The position numbers were made by a program, and so were the translations under genes. Shown here piece by piece: positions 1 to 7,822 of a stretch of DNA of 11,840 nt (position 1 is its first letter; each line of letters opens with the position of its first letter). This stretch comes from Magnetovibrio sp. (GTDB lineage: Bacteria; Pseudomonadota; Alphaproteobacteria; Rhodospirillales; Magnetovibrionaceae), in the NCBI GenBank assembly GCA_016763255.1, contig JAESUA010000059.1, positions 1 to 11,840 on the forward strand, in the 5' to 3' direction. A model generated the notes under the pieces. It did not search any database, had not been told where the DNA came from, and saw only the letters and a program-made list of their open reading frames with translations.

Positions 1-243
1 CGCGCCGAAGAGATTTTGAAATCGTTGGAAGCCGGTGAGCAGTCCTCGGCGGTGACCAAATTGGCTGACGATTTGCCGCTGTTTTCCCATGCGCCAGCAA
101 ATCCCGGGGTAAATTCAGGTCCGCGCCAAGCCTCCGAGATCGAAGACGCGGTGCAAGCGGTGTTGCCCGATGAGATGACACCTCGTGAAGCGTTGGACTT
201 TCTGTATCGCTTGAAGACCCTGAACGCCGACGGCCAGAACTGA
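1..243 (+). CDS. mutS: DNA mismatch repair protein MutS, C-terminal end (5' truncated by window edge)
   Basis: Frame 1 is open from the first base and reads RAEEILKSLEAG, ending at TGA 241-243; the gene clearly begins outside the window. About 80 residues are visible. After a variable linker, the tail DEMTPREALDFLYRLKTL matches the conserved C-terminal helix pair of MutS, which in E. coli MutS supports dimer-tetramer association, while RAEEIL is the usual end of the ATPase region. MutS recognises mismatches and recruits MutL for strand repair. mutS immediately before glnD is a familiar alphaproteobacterial order; here a minus-strand GST gene lies between them and converges on mutS with only 34 bases between stops. 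No clear terminator hairpin is visible in that gap. The family call rests on the tail alone, but the neighbour supports it. Confidence 0.88.
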   Translation, partial: RAEEILKSLEAGEQSSAVTKLADDLPLFSHAPANPGVNSGPRQASEIEDAVQAVLPDEMTPREALDFLYRLKTLNADGQN

Positions 244-277
244 CCGTACTTTCTGATTTGAGTACCGCCACACCTGA

Positions 278-925
278 TTATGGAGTGATGATGATCTCCT
301 CATCTTTCGGTCGCCACGGGTCAAACTTATCCATCACTTTTGAAAACGGGTGGGTCTCGATGAAGGCATTAAGCCAGCGCTGCACGCCGGGATAGGGCAC
401 CTCTAAAAACCATGACCAATCGGCCAGCGCGAATTGGCGCACAAACGGTGCGATGGCGATGTCGGCGAGGCAGGCCTTGGGGCCGAACAGATGGGCCTGG
501 TCGTGCAGCCGTTTTTCGAGCTGCACCAGGTATTGCTCGCCCGCGGCACGATGCACGATGGGATCTGCGTTGTCGTAGCGGCTGGCATATTTGTAGCGAT
601 CTAGGTGAGGTTTGAAATCACGATCGCAGTGTTTGATCAACGCCGCGACCTCATGATCATTGGGCCGCAGCCAGCCTTGGGGATCGTTTTGGCTGAGCGC
701 CCAAGCCATCACGTCGAGGCTTTCATCGATCACCCGGCCATCGGGCAAATGCAACACCGGCACGGTGCCTTTGGCTGACAGGGCCAGCATCTCGGCCGGT
801 TTATCCTTGAGCAAAACTTCGCGCAACGCGTAGCTTTGGCCGCTGACATAAAGCGCCATCCGCGCCCGCATGGCATAGGGACAGCGGCGAAAACTATACA
901 AAATCGGCAGGCTGAGCGGCTTCAT
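278..925 (-). CDS. Glutathione S-transferase-fold protein with glutaredoxin-like CPYA site
   Basis: A 215-residue protein with the two-domain GST plan. The N-terminal thioredoxin-fold half has LYSFRRCPYAMRAR near residues 9-22, with Cys15 at the glutaredoxin-like active position. It is followed by GTVPVL, which carries the cis-proline that contacts glutathione, and by DESLDVM, the usual Glu-Ser glutathione-binding pair. The second half is the all-helical domain (about 85-205), with a D-I-A-I-A-P-F stretch typical of its core helix. The reading frame stays open upstream to 1162, but that stretch has no GST similarity and overlaps glnD, so I chose ATG 925-923, eleven residues before the LYSFRRCPYA block. 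The ribosome binding site is weak. The likely role is a cytosolic glutathione-dependent transferase or reductase; the substrate cannot be told. It is divergent from glnD and convergent with mutS. Confidence 0.85.
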   Translation of the reverse strand: MKPLSLPILYSFRRCPYAMRARMALYVSGQSYALREVLLKDKPAEMLALSAKGTVPVLHLPDGRVIDESLDVMAWALSQNDPQGWLRPNDHEVAALIKHCDRDFKPHLDRYKYASRYDNADPIVHRAAGEQYLVQLEKRLHDQAHLFGPKACLADIAIAPFVRQFALADWSWFLEVPYPGVQRWLNAFIETHPFSKVMDKFDPWRPKDEEIIITP

Positions 926-973
926 ACTTCGATATGTATGCTTAACGCGTTGATCTGCAAGCCAAGTCGTGAA

Positions 974-1002
974 TTGGCGCTCGTTCGCAGGCCTGATATC
1001 CT
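974..1002 (+). promoter_or_regulatory. Candidate sigma70-type promoter for glnD
   Basis: TTGGCG (974-979) and TATCCT (997-1002) are separated by 17 bases, each matching the -35 and -10 consensus at four of six positions. Transcription would start near 1009, giving a leader of about 50 bases before glnD. It lies in the 136-base divergent gap between the GST gene and glnD. Assigned by pattern only; short motifs of this quality arise by chance. Confidence 0.3.
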
Positions 1003-1061
1003 TTATATAGAGAGCAATAGGCCGGGCAGGTTGGGGAACCGATACGGCACATGGATATATA

Positions 1062-3845
1062 ATGCTGCTCAAAATCAAAAAGCCGCGGGGCGTCATCTGT
1101 CGCAAGACCTTCATGGCGGAGCTGTGCGAGATTGCCCACAGCGCCCAGGCCGGTGGCGGCAATGTGCAAAAGCCAAAAGTAAGGGCCCAGGTGATGGGTC
1201 TGTTTAAGGGCGCACTGGAAAACGGACGCAGCGAAATTCAGCGGCGTTTTGAGGCCGGTGAAGTGAGCGGTGCAAACACCTTGCGCGCGGGCGCATATTT
1301 GCTCGATCAATTGATCCGCACGCTGCATGAATTCACCATCACCCATGTCTATGATATGGCCGATGAGCACATGAGCCTGATCGCCACCGGTGGTTATGGT
1401 CGTGCGGAAATTTCGCCACATTCCGATCTCGATTTGATGTTCTTATTGCCCCATAAGACGGTCGATAACATCAACGATGCGGTCGAGTGGATGCTCTACA
1501 TGCTGTGGGATATGGGCCTCAAGGTCGGTCATGCGACGCGCAGCGTGGACGAAGCCATCAAGATGGCCAAATCCGACATCACCATTTCCACCAGCTTGCT
1601 CGAAGCGCGTTGGATCAGCGGCGACCATGCGCTGTTCCAGGTGTTTGAAGATCGTTTTGAACATGACGTGATCAAGGGTCAAGGTGCGCAGTTCGTCAAA
1701 GCCAAATTGGAAGAACGCGACATTCGCCATGAACGCATGGGCGATAGCCGCTATGTTTTGGAACCCAACATCAAAGACGGCAAGGGTGGCTTGCGTGATT
1801 TGCAAACCCTGTTTTGGATCGCCAAGTTTTTGTACCGGGTCAGTGAAATATCCGAATTGGTCAAAAAAGGTGTGCTGCACAAAGCCGATGCGCTGCGGTT
1901 TAATAAAGCCCAGAAGTTTTTGTGGACGGTGCGCGCGCATCTGCATTACATCGCCGGACGGCCTGATGAAACCATCAGCTTCGACGTGCAAACCGATCTG
2001 GCCAGCCGCATGGGTTATTCCGACCGTGAAGGTGTGAGTGCGGTCGAACGTTTTATGAAGCATTATTTTTTGGTCGCCAAAGATGTCGGTGATTTGACCC
2101 GGGTGATCTGCGCGGTGTTGGAAAACCAGCATGCCAAAAAATCACGCATCACGTTTCCATCATTTAATTTTCGCCGCCGTAAAATTCCCGGCTTCAAGGT
2201 TGAAGGCGGACGTTTGACCATCGAACATGATGAGGTGTTCAAGGAAGATCCGATCAACTTGTTGCGGCTGTTTCATGAGGCCGAAAAATACGATCTCGAC
2301 ATCCACCCCGAAGCCCTTCGCTTGGTTCAGCGCAATTTGAAACGCATCGGCAAAAAGATGCAAAAAGATCCCCGCGCCAATGCCTTGTTCATGGATATGC
2401 TGACCTCGACCAAGGGGCCCAAACGGCCCTTGATGCGGTTGAATGAATCCGGTGTGCTGGGGCGGTTCGTTCCGGACTTTGGCCGCGTGGTGGCGCAGAT
2501 GCAATACGACATGTATCACGTCTACACGGTCGACGAACACACCATCCGGGCGATCGATATTTTGTGGCGCATCGAACAGGGCACGTTGGCCAGCGATCAC
2601 CCGTTGAGCACCGAAGTGATCAAGGACGTGCAGTCGCGCCGGGTGTTGTATGTGGCGGTGTTGCTGCATGATATCGCCAAGGGCCGGGGCGGCGATCACT
2701 CCGTGGTCGGGGCCGAAGTTGCGCAAATTTTGTGCCCACGTTTTGGTCTCAATGAATGGGAAACGCAAACCGTTTCGTGGCTGGTGTTGCGCCATTTGGA
2801 CATGAACCGCAACGCCTACAAGCGCGATTTGGACGACCCCAAAACCATCAAGGATTTTGTCGAACTGGTGCAGTCGCCGGAACGTCTGCGGTTGTTGTTG
2901 ATTCTCACCGTCGCCGACACCCGCGCGGTGGGGCCCAATGTATGGAACGGCTGGAAGGCGTCGTTGCTGCGCGAACTTTATTATGGTGCCCAAGAATTGA
3001 TGACCGGCGGTTTGCCGATCCAGCGCCGCGAAGCCCGCGCCAACCGGGTGCGCAAAAAACTCATCGATCAACTGGATCATTGGCCGACCGAAGATGTCGA
3101 TTGGTTCCTGGCCCTCGGCCATGCCAATTATTTTTTGTCCTACGCGGCCGAAGACTTGGCCCATCATGGTGAAATCGTGCGTGATGCCCACGCCAACAAG
3201 ACCCAGTTGGTGTTGGAAACCCGCGCGGTGGAAAACATGGACGTCACCGAGGTATTGATCCACACCTTGGATCACCCCGGCCTGTTTGCCTCCATCGCCG
3301 GTGCCATGTCATTGTCCGGGGCCAACATTGTCGATGCCAAAATCACCACCATGGGCAACGGCATGGCGTTGGATACGTTCTGGGTGCAAGACGTCGAAGG
3401 CCACGCCATCAGCGGCACGGAAAAGTTAATACGCCTCAAAAAACGCATCGAAGACGCGCTCACCGGGCGGCTCCGTCCGGAACGTGAATTGGCCGCCGAA
3501 CGTTCGCGCCAGATGCCGTCGCGCACCCATGTGTTCGAGGTTCCGCCGAGGGTCTTGGTCAACAACGATGCGTCGCAATCAGCCACCGTGATCGAGGTCA
3601 ACGGCCGCAACCGCCAAGGTTTTTTGCATGACGTCACGCGTGCCCTCACCGACTTTGGCGTACGGGTCACCTCTGCGCACATTTCGACCTATGGCGAACG
3701 TGTGGTTGATGTGTTTTACGTGCGTGACGTGTTTGGTTTGAAGCTCGATGCGCCGCCCAAAATTAAGGCCTTGCGCAAGGTCTTGCTCAACGCCATCGGC
3801 ACCGCGCACGGCGATCCTTTGCCTAAAGACAAGGCCGCGCAATAG
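1062..3845 (+). CDS. glnD: Bifunctional PII uridylyltransferase / uridylyl-removing enzyme GlnD
   Basis: The 927-residue protein is the usual GlnD size with all four parts. The nucleotidyltransferase core has GGYGR at 110-114, then Ser121, Asp122 and Asp124 of the metal-binding SDxD. A GlnD-specific helical region follows. The HD hydrolase domain has His536-Asp537 in LLHDIAKGRGGDHS. Two ACT domains lie at about 728-805 (DHPGLFASIAG) and 842-915 (NRQGFLHDVTRAL). GlnD senses glutamine through the ACT domains and adds or removes UMP on PII proteins (GlnB/GlnK), setting glutamine synthetase activity and nitrogen gene expression. Catalytic residues all look intact. ATG 1062 is the first start after an in-frame stop at 1008; no strong Shine-Dalgarno precedes it, and Met18 is a weaker alternative. 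Its stop directly abuts the stop of the minus-strand oxidoreductase. Confidence 0.97.
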   Translation: MLLKIKKPRGVICRKTFMAELCEIAHSAQAGGGNVQKPKVRAQVMGLFKGALENGRSEIQRRFEAGEVSGANTLRAGAYLLDQLIRTLHEFTITHVYDMADEHMSLIATGGYGRAEISPHSDLDLMFLLPHKTVDNINDAVEWMLYMLWDMGLKVGHATRSVDEAIKMAKSDITISTSLLEARWISGDHALFQVFEDRFEHDVIKGQGAQFVKAKLEERDIRHERMGDSRYVLEPNIKDGKGGLRDLQTLFWIAKFLYRVSEISELVKKGVLHKADALRFNKAQKFLWTVRAHLHYIAGRPDETISFDVQTDLASRMGYSDREGVSAVERFMKHYFLVAKDVGDLTRVICAVLENQHAKKSRITFPSFNFRRRKIPGFKVEGGRLTIEHDEVFKEDPINLLRLFHEAEKYDLDIHPEALRLVQRNLKRIGKKMQKDPRANALFMDMLTSTKGPKRPLMRLNESGVLGRFVPDFGRVVAQMQYDMYHVYTVDEHTIRAIDILWRIEQGTLASDHPLSTEVIKDVQSRRVLYVAVLLHDIAKGRGGDHSVVGAEVAQILCPRFGLNEWETQTVSWLVLRHLDMNRNAYKRDLDDPKTIKDFVELVQSPERLRLLLILTVADTRAVGPNVWNGWKASLLRELYYGAQELMTGGLPIQRREARANRVRKKLIDQLDHWPTEDVDWFLALGHANYFLSYAAEDLAHHGEIVRDAHANKTQLVLETRAVENMDVTEVLIHTLDHPGLFASIAGAMSLSGANIVDAKITTMGNGMALDTFWVQDVEGHAISGTEKLIRLKKRIEDALTGRLRPERELAAERSRQMPSRTHVFEVPPRVLVNNDASQSATVIEVNGRNRQGFLHDVTRALTDFGVRVTSAHISTYGERVVDVFYVRDVFGLKLDAPPKIKALRKVLLNAIGTAHGDPLPKDKAAQ

Positions 3846-4949
3846 TCAAGCCAGCAGTTTTTCGACCCGTTCGGCGATGGCCAGCGATGCGGTCAGGCCG
3901 GGGGATTCGATGCCGAACAGGTTCACCAATCCTTTGACGCCGTGATGGGCTGACCCTTCGATGGCAAAGTCAAAGGCGGGTTGCCCCGGGGCTTGGATTT
4001 TCGGCCGCATGCCGGAATAGGCCGGGATCAACGCGCCGTCTTCAAGATCTGGCCAGTAGCGCCGAATTTGCGCATAAAAACTTTCCCCACGGGCGGGATC
4101 AACTACGTAGTCGATATCTTCGACCCATTGAGTGTCAGGACCAAAGCGGCCCTGGCCACCCAAATCACGGGTGTAATGACAGCCCAAACCCGCCGCCCCC
4201 GGCACCGGATAAATCAGCCGTGAAAACGGTGCCTTGCCGGAAAGCGAAAAATAGTTGCCCTTGCACAGATGGCTGGGCGGGATGTGGTTTTGAGGGAAAC
4301 CATCGATCAGACCGGCCATTTTTTGCGCGTCCAATCCAGTCGAATTAATCACGCTGGTGCACAAAATTTCCATCGGCTCGACCCCGCCAACCTGCAGCAA
4401 GATGCCATCACGATGCACGGCTCCGCTCAGCACCGGAGCGTTGAGGGCAACGGCCCCGCCATGGGCTTCGATCTCGCCTTGCAGGCTGAGCATATAGGCA
4501 TGGCTGTCCACGATGCCGGTGCTGGGTGAAGATAAAGCCATCAGGCATGTGAGCCCCGGCTCCAGCGCTTGGGCTTTTGCCCCTTCGATCAGCTGTAAAT
4601 CGGTACAGCCGTTGGCGCTGGCTTTTTTGATCACCTCATTGAGGATGGTGATTTCGTTATCTGTAGTGGCGACCACCAACTTTCCGCAGCGCTGATGCTC
4701 AACCCCGTGTTGTTCCAAATATTCATACAAAAGACCTTTGCCGCGCACGCACAATTGGCCCTTCAGGCTGCCTTGGGGATAATAAAGGCCGGCATGGATG
4801 ACTTCGGAGTTGCGCGCGCTGGTGATGGTGCCGATGGCGTTTTCAGCCTCCAGAACGTAAACCTCGCGGCCACTGATGGCCAGGTTTCTGGCGATCGCCA
4901 AGCCAACCACGCCCGCGCCGATGACAACGCAATCCAGGGTGTCGCTCAT
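3846..4949 (-). CDS. lhgO: FAD-dependent oxidoreductase, L-2-hydroxyglutarate oxidase (LhgO/L2HGDH) type
   Basis: A 367-residue DAO-superfamily flavoprotein. The N-terminal Rossmann loop GAGVVG (11-16) and Glu34 at the end of the second strand bind FAD. The block [16 protein letters not shown] (about 43-58), followed by [18 protein letters not shown], is characteristic of L-2-hydroxyglutarate dehydrogenases rather than generic glycine or glycerol-3-phosphate oxidases. The C-terminal SGMRPKIQ and [16 protein letters not shown] complete the FAD fold. The enzyme oxidises L-2-hydroxyglutarate to 2-oxoglutarate; in E. coli LhgO passes electrons to the quinone pool at the membrane. ATG 4949-4947 is preceded by GGAG (complement of 4958-4961) at 8 bases, a good ribosome site. 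It sits alone on the minus strand between glnD and murJ. The product, 2-oxoglutarate, is also a PII effector, but a functional link to glnD is only suggestive. A related FAD oxidase with another 2-hydroxyacid substrate cannot be excluded. Confidence 0.85.
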   Translation of the reverse strand: MSDTLDCVVIGAGVVGLAIARNLAISGREVYVLEAENAIGTITSARNSEVIHAGLYYPQGSLKGQLCVRGKGLLYEYLEQHGVEHQRCGKLVVATTDNEITILNEVIKKASANGCTDLQLIEGAKAQALEPGLTCLMALSSPSTGIVDSHAYMLSLQGEIEAHGGAVALNAPVLSGAVHRDGILLQVGGVEPMEILCTSVINSTGLDAQKMAGLIDGFPQNHIPPSHLCKGNYFSLSGKAPFSRLIYPVPGAAGLGCHYTRDLGGQGRFGPDTQWVEDIDYVVDPARGESFYAQIRRYWPDLEDGALIPAYSGMRPKIQAPGQPAFDFAIEGSAHHGVKGLVNLFGIESPGLTASLAIAERVEKLLA

Positions 4950-5052
4950 GGGAAGGTCTCCGGGGTGGGGGAAAAGGTGTAAGAAAGCGCCACCCTATCA
5001 AGGCCGCCTTGCTTGTGCCATGTCAATTCGTTAAAGCATCCGTTAAGGCCTC

Positions 5053-5070
5053 AGCCCCTAAGCTGGGGCT
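5053..5070 (+). other. Short perfect hairpin in the murJ leader
   Basis: AGCCCC (5053-5058) and GGGGCT (5065-5070) form a perfect 6-bp stem with a six-base loop, ending 10 bases before the murJ Shine-Dalgarno. It lacks a T-run, so it is not a convincing terminator. It could be a leader structure or a small operator in the divergent lhgO-murJ region. Confidence 0.35.
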
Positions 5071-5079
5071 TTGCCGTTT

Positions 5080-5085
5080 GAAGGA
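5080..5085 (+). promoter_or_regulatory. Ribosome binding site deciding the murJ start
   Basis: GAAGGA is the only good Shine-Dalgarno ahead of murJ. It leaves 3 bases before GTG 5089 and 9 before TTG 5095. A TTG at 5071 lies upstream of the site and so is very unlikely to be the start. GTG is the stronger start codon and TTG has the better spacing; the two differ by only two residues. Confidence 0.55.
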
Positions 5086-5088
5086 ATT

Positions 5089-6660
5089 GTGATTTTGCTA
5101 ATTCGTGCCATTGCCACCGTCGGGTCCATGACCCTGATCTCGCGCCTGCTGGGTTTTGTGCGTGATGTCGCCGTGGCCTGGGCCTTGGGGGCGGGGTGGA
5201 TGGCGGATGTGTTTTTTGTCGCCTTTAAGCTGCCCAATTTATTTCGCCGCTTGTTTGCCGAGGGCGCGTTTAATTTGGCGTTTGTGCCGATGTTTGCCGG
5301 CAAGCTGGAAACCGATAGCGACGATGAGGTGCGCACCTTTGCCGCCCAGGCGCAAAGCGGCCTACTGGTGGTTTTGCTGGCGTTTACTTTCATCATCGAA
5401 CTGGCGATGCCGTGGGTTGTTGCAGCCATCGCACCGGGTTTTGTCGACGAGCCGGAAAAATTTAACCTCGCCGTCGATTTGGTGCGCATCACCTTTCCCT
5501 ATTTGATTTTCATCTCGTTGGTGTCGTTGTTGGGCGGCATCATGAATTCGTTGGGTAAGTTCTGGCAGGCTGCGGCGACGCCAATTTTGCTCAACATCAC
5601 CTTGATCACTTCCGTTTTCGCCCTCACCCCGTTTTTGCCCTCGCCCGCCCATGCGTTGAGTTGGGGCATCGCCATCGGTGGCTTGGTGCAGCTGGGCTGG
5701 ATGCTGTGGCACACCGCGCGCATCGGCTGGATGCCCCGGTTGTGTCTGCCCAAGATGACGCAAGATGTGAAACGCTTGCTCAAACGCATCGCCCCGGTGG
5801 CGCTGGGTGCGGGCATATATCAAATCAGTTTGCTGATCGATACCATCATCGCCTCTTTGTTGGTGTCGGGCTCGATTTCGTATTTGTTTTATGCCGACCG
5901 TCTGGTGCAGTTGCCGTTGGGCGTGGTCGGTGTCGCGGTGGGCACGGCGTTGTTGCCGTTGCTGAGCCGCCAAATCAAGGCCGGCAATGAAGCTCAAGCC
6001 TTAGACAGCCAAAACCGCGCGGTTGAATTTGCCCTGTTGTTGACCCTGCCCGCCGCCGCAGCGCTGTTCGTGATCCCCGATACCATCGTGTCGGCGTTGT
6101 TTGAGCGCGGTGAGTTTTCGGCCGAGGCGACCCATAAAACCGCAATGGCGCTGATGGTGTTCGCCCTGGGGCTTCCGGCGTTCGTATTGGTCAAAGCCTT
6201 GGCCCCGGGCTATTTCGCCCGCGAAGATATGTCGACCCCGATCAAGATCGGCGCGGGCTGCATCGCCTTGGACATCGTCATCGCGGTGGCCTTGATGGGG
6301 CCGTTGGGCCATGTCGGTTTGGCGGTGGCGACGGTGGTCTCTCAATGGCTCAACGCCATATTGTTGGCGTATTTTTTGATCAAGCGCGGCCAGTTTCATT
6401 TTGATGCGCGCTTGTTGAAGCGCTTGGCACGCACCCTGGTCGCCACCGTTTTGATGGCCTTGGTGGTGGCGGGATTGGACTGGCTGCTGATCGATAGGTT
6501 CAACGGCTGGCTGGGCGGCGGCACGTCCGAAAAGGCCGCATCCCTGGCGCTCATCATCGGTGCAGGAATGCTCGTCTATGGTCTCGCGGTGCATGTGTTG
6601 GGTGCCGCCAACTTGGGCGATGTCAAAGGCTGGATGAAGCGCCCGGCCAAGCAAACATAA
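5089..6660 (+). CDS. murJ: Lipid II flippase MurJ (MviN)
   Basis: About 523 residues, strongly hydrophobic throughout, as expected for the 14-helix MOP-superfamily flippase that moves lipid II across the inner membrane for peptidoglycan synthesis. The N-terminal signature is intact: SRLLGFVRD (Arg19 and Arg25), AD-VFF (Asp40) and LPNLFRRLFAEGAF (Arg53). These correspond to the functionally required charged residues of E. coli MurJ (R18, R24, D39, R52). YADRLVQLPLGV in the middle carries the equivalent of R270. I place the start at GTG 5089, with TTG 5095 as a close alternative, because the SD lies at 5080-5085. It is divergent from the lhgO-like gene (139-base gap) and is followed by trpS after 109 bases. 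No terminator is visible downstream, although trpS appears to have its own promoter. Confidence 0.96.
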   Translation: MILLIRAIATVGSMTLISRLLGFVRDVAVAWALGAGWMADVFFVAFKLPNLFRRLFAEGAFNLAFVPMFAGKLETDSDDEVRTFAAQAQSGLLVVLLAFTFIIELAMPWVVAAIAPGFVDEPEKFNLAVDLVRITFPYLIFISLVSLLGGIMNSLGKFWQAAATPILLNITLITSVFALTPFLPSPAHALSWGIAIGGLVQLGWMLWHTARIGWMPRLCLPKMTQDVKRLLKRIAPVALGAGIYQISLLIDTIIASLLVSGSISYLFYADRLVQLPLGVVGVAVGTALLPLLSRQIKAGNEAQALDSQNRAVEFALLLTLPAAAALFVIPDTIVSALFERGEFSAEATHKTAMALMVFALGLPAFVLVKALAPGYFAREDMSTPIKIGAGCIALDIVIAVALMGPLGHVGLAVATVVSQWLNAILLAYFLIKRGQFHFDARLLKRLARTLVATVLMALVVAGLDWLLIDRFNGWLGGGTSEKAASLALIIGAGMLVYGLAVHVLGAANLGDVKGWMKRPAKQT

Positions 6661-6670
6661 TTGGGCAATC

Positions 6671-6699
6671 TTGACCTGTTAAGGTCCGCGGTCCATAAC
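6671..6699 (+). promoter_or_regulatory. Candidate sigma70-type promoter for trpS, with overlapping dyad
   Basis: TTGACC (6671-6676) and CATAAC (6694-6699) are spaced by 17 bases and match consensus at five and four of six positions. The 5-bp dyad GACCT/AGGTC (6673-6677 and 6682-6686, loop GTTA) overlaps the -35 element and spacer, where a repressor could bind. The predicted transcript leader is about 64 bases. This is the best promoter-like match noticed in the window, though unproven. Confidence 0.42.
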
Positions 6700-6769
6700 C
6701 CCTACACACATTATTCGGCATATTTAACCACCGGCATTTACCATCCGGTCCAAACGGAAGGGCATTTTT

Positions 6770-7771
6770 ATGTCTCGCATTTTTTCGGGCATTCAGCCCA
6801 CCGGCAATCTTCACCTTGGTAATTATCTGGGCGCGGTGCGCAATTGGGTCAAACTGCAAGACGACTTTGAGTGCATTTTTTGCGTCGTCGACATGCACGC
6901 CATCACCCAGTGGCAAGACCCGGCGGCGCTGACCGCCTCCACCCGCGAAGTCGCCGCGGCGATGATCGCGTCGGGTGTGGACGCCAAAAAGCACATTATT
7001 TTTAATCAAAGCCAAGTCGCGGCGCATGCCGAGCTGGCGTGGATTTTTAATTGTGTGGCGCGCCTAGGCTGGCTCAACCGCATGACCCAGTTCAAGGACA
7101 AGGCTGGCAAAAACCGCGAAAATGCTTCGGTCGGGCTGTACGCCTACCCCAACCTGATGGCCGCCGATATCTTGCTCTATCGCGCCACCCATGTGCCGGT
7201 GGGCGAAGATCAAAAACAGCACCTCGAGCTGGCCCGTGACATCGCCGCCAAATTCAATCACGATTTTGGCGTGGAGGATTTTTTCCCCCAGCCCGAACCG
7301 TTGATCTTGGGCACCGCGACGCGAGTGATGAGCCTCAAGGACGGCACCAAAAAGATGTCCAAGTCCGATCCGTCGGCGCTTTCGCGCATCAACATGACCG
7401 ATGATGCCGACGCCATCGCCAAAAAAATCCGCGAGGCCAAAACCGACCCCGAAGCCCTGCCCGAAGATGCCAAAGCCATGGAAGGTCGCCCCGAGGTGGC
7501 CAACCTGTTGGGCATTTACGCGGCGCTTTCCGATACCAGCCTGGACGACGTCATCGCCCAGTTTGCCGGTCAGGGGTTTGGTGCGTTCAAGAAAGACCTG
7601 GCCGATTTGGCGGTGGCCAAACTGGGCCCGATCCAGGATGAAATGCGCCGTTTGATGGATGATACGGCGCACATCGATGCGGTGCTCAAAGACGGTGCCC
7701 AGCGCGCACGGTCAATCGCCGCACCAATCATGACAGAAATAAAACAGACGGTCGGGTTCTTGAACGTTTGA
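6770..7771 (+). CDS. trpS: Tryptophanyl-tRNA synthetase TrpS
   Basis: The 333-residue class I aminoacyl-tRNA synthetase is almost exactly the bacterial family length. It charges tRNA-Trp with tryptophan in the cytosol using ATP. The start [17 protein letters not shown] holds the HIGH-type motif (His15, Gly17, Asn18). KMSKS is perfect at 195-199, within [12 protein letters not shown]. The stretch DMHAIT and the [26 protein letters not shown] block are characteristic of TrpRS and separate it from TyrRS. ATG 6770 is preceded by GGAAGGG (6756-6762) at 7 bases, a strong ribosome site. No leader-peptide attenuator or T-box is apparent upstream. The stop lies 48 bases before the HD-GYP gene, so the two may be co-transcribed. 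Confidence 0.98.
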   Translation: MSRIFSGIQPTGNLHLGNYLGAVRNWVKLQDDFECIFCVVDMHAITQWQDPAALTASTREVAAAMIASGVDAKKHIIFNQSQVAAHAELAWIFNCVARLGWLNRMTQFKDKAGKNRENASVGLYAYPNLMAADILLYRATHVPVGEDQKQHLELARDIAAKFNHDFGVEDFFPQPEPLILGTATRVMSLKDGTKKMSKSDPSALSRINMTDDADAIAKKIREAKTDPEALPEDAKAMEGRPEVANLLGIYAALSDTSLDDVIAQFAGQGFGAFKKDLADLAVAKLGPIQDEMRRLMDDTAHIDAVLKDGAQRARSIAAPIMTEIKQTVGFLNV

Positions 7772-7782
7772 TCCAGAATGCA

Positions 7783-7822
7783 TATATCTCCGCCGTGATT
7801 ACATTTCAGCGGCGGGGATATG
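7783..7822 (+). promoter_or_regulatory. Hairpin burying the ribosome site and start codon of the HD-GYP gene
   Basis: The arms 7783-7795 (ending ATCTCCGCCG) and 7810-7822 (CGGCGGGGATATG) pair over 13 consecutive positions with two U-G wobbles and no bulge; the loop of 14 bases is 7796-7809. The 3' arm holds the GGGGA Shine-Dalgarno (7814-7818) and the whole ATG at 7820. Folded RNA would therefore block initiation. No T-run follows, which argues against a terminator. It could equally be a dyad bound by a protein at DNA level. The structure is seen in the sequence; the regulatory role is inferred. Confidence 0.55.

Noticed and set aside
926..1162. Upstream extension of the GST reading frame (79 extra residues on the minus strand)
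   Set aside because: The extra stretch has no GST character, overlaps the start of glnD, and the expected GST N-terminus begins at ATG 925.
2160..3275. Long minus-strand open frame of 371 codons inside glnD
   Set aside because: It is a GC-driven shadow of glnD, rich in His, Gln and Phe with no family character; glnD on the plus strand is certain.
5031..5046. TTAA-N8-TTAA as a CtrA binding site
   Set aside because: The CtrA consensus needs a spacing of seven between the TTAA halves; here it is eight, and the half-site extension is absent.
5071..5088. TTG 5071 as the murJ start
   Set aside because: The only good Shine-Dalgarno (5080-5085) lies downstream of it, and family members begin close to the RAIATVG block.
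5362..6654. Long minus-strand open frames inside murJ
   Set aside because: They are Gln/His/Arg-rich antisense shadows of a membrane protein gene, with no recognisable domain.
6724..6731. TTAACCAC before trpS as a CtrA half-site
   Set aside because: No TTAA lies at the correct distance upstream, and a single half-site is too common to support a claim.
7783..7822. The hairpin before the HD-GYP gene as a terminator for trpS
   Set aside because: No T-run follows the stem on the plus strand, and the 3' arm is the ribosome site of the next gene.
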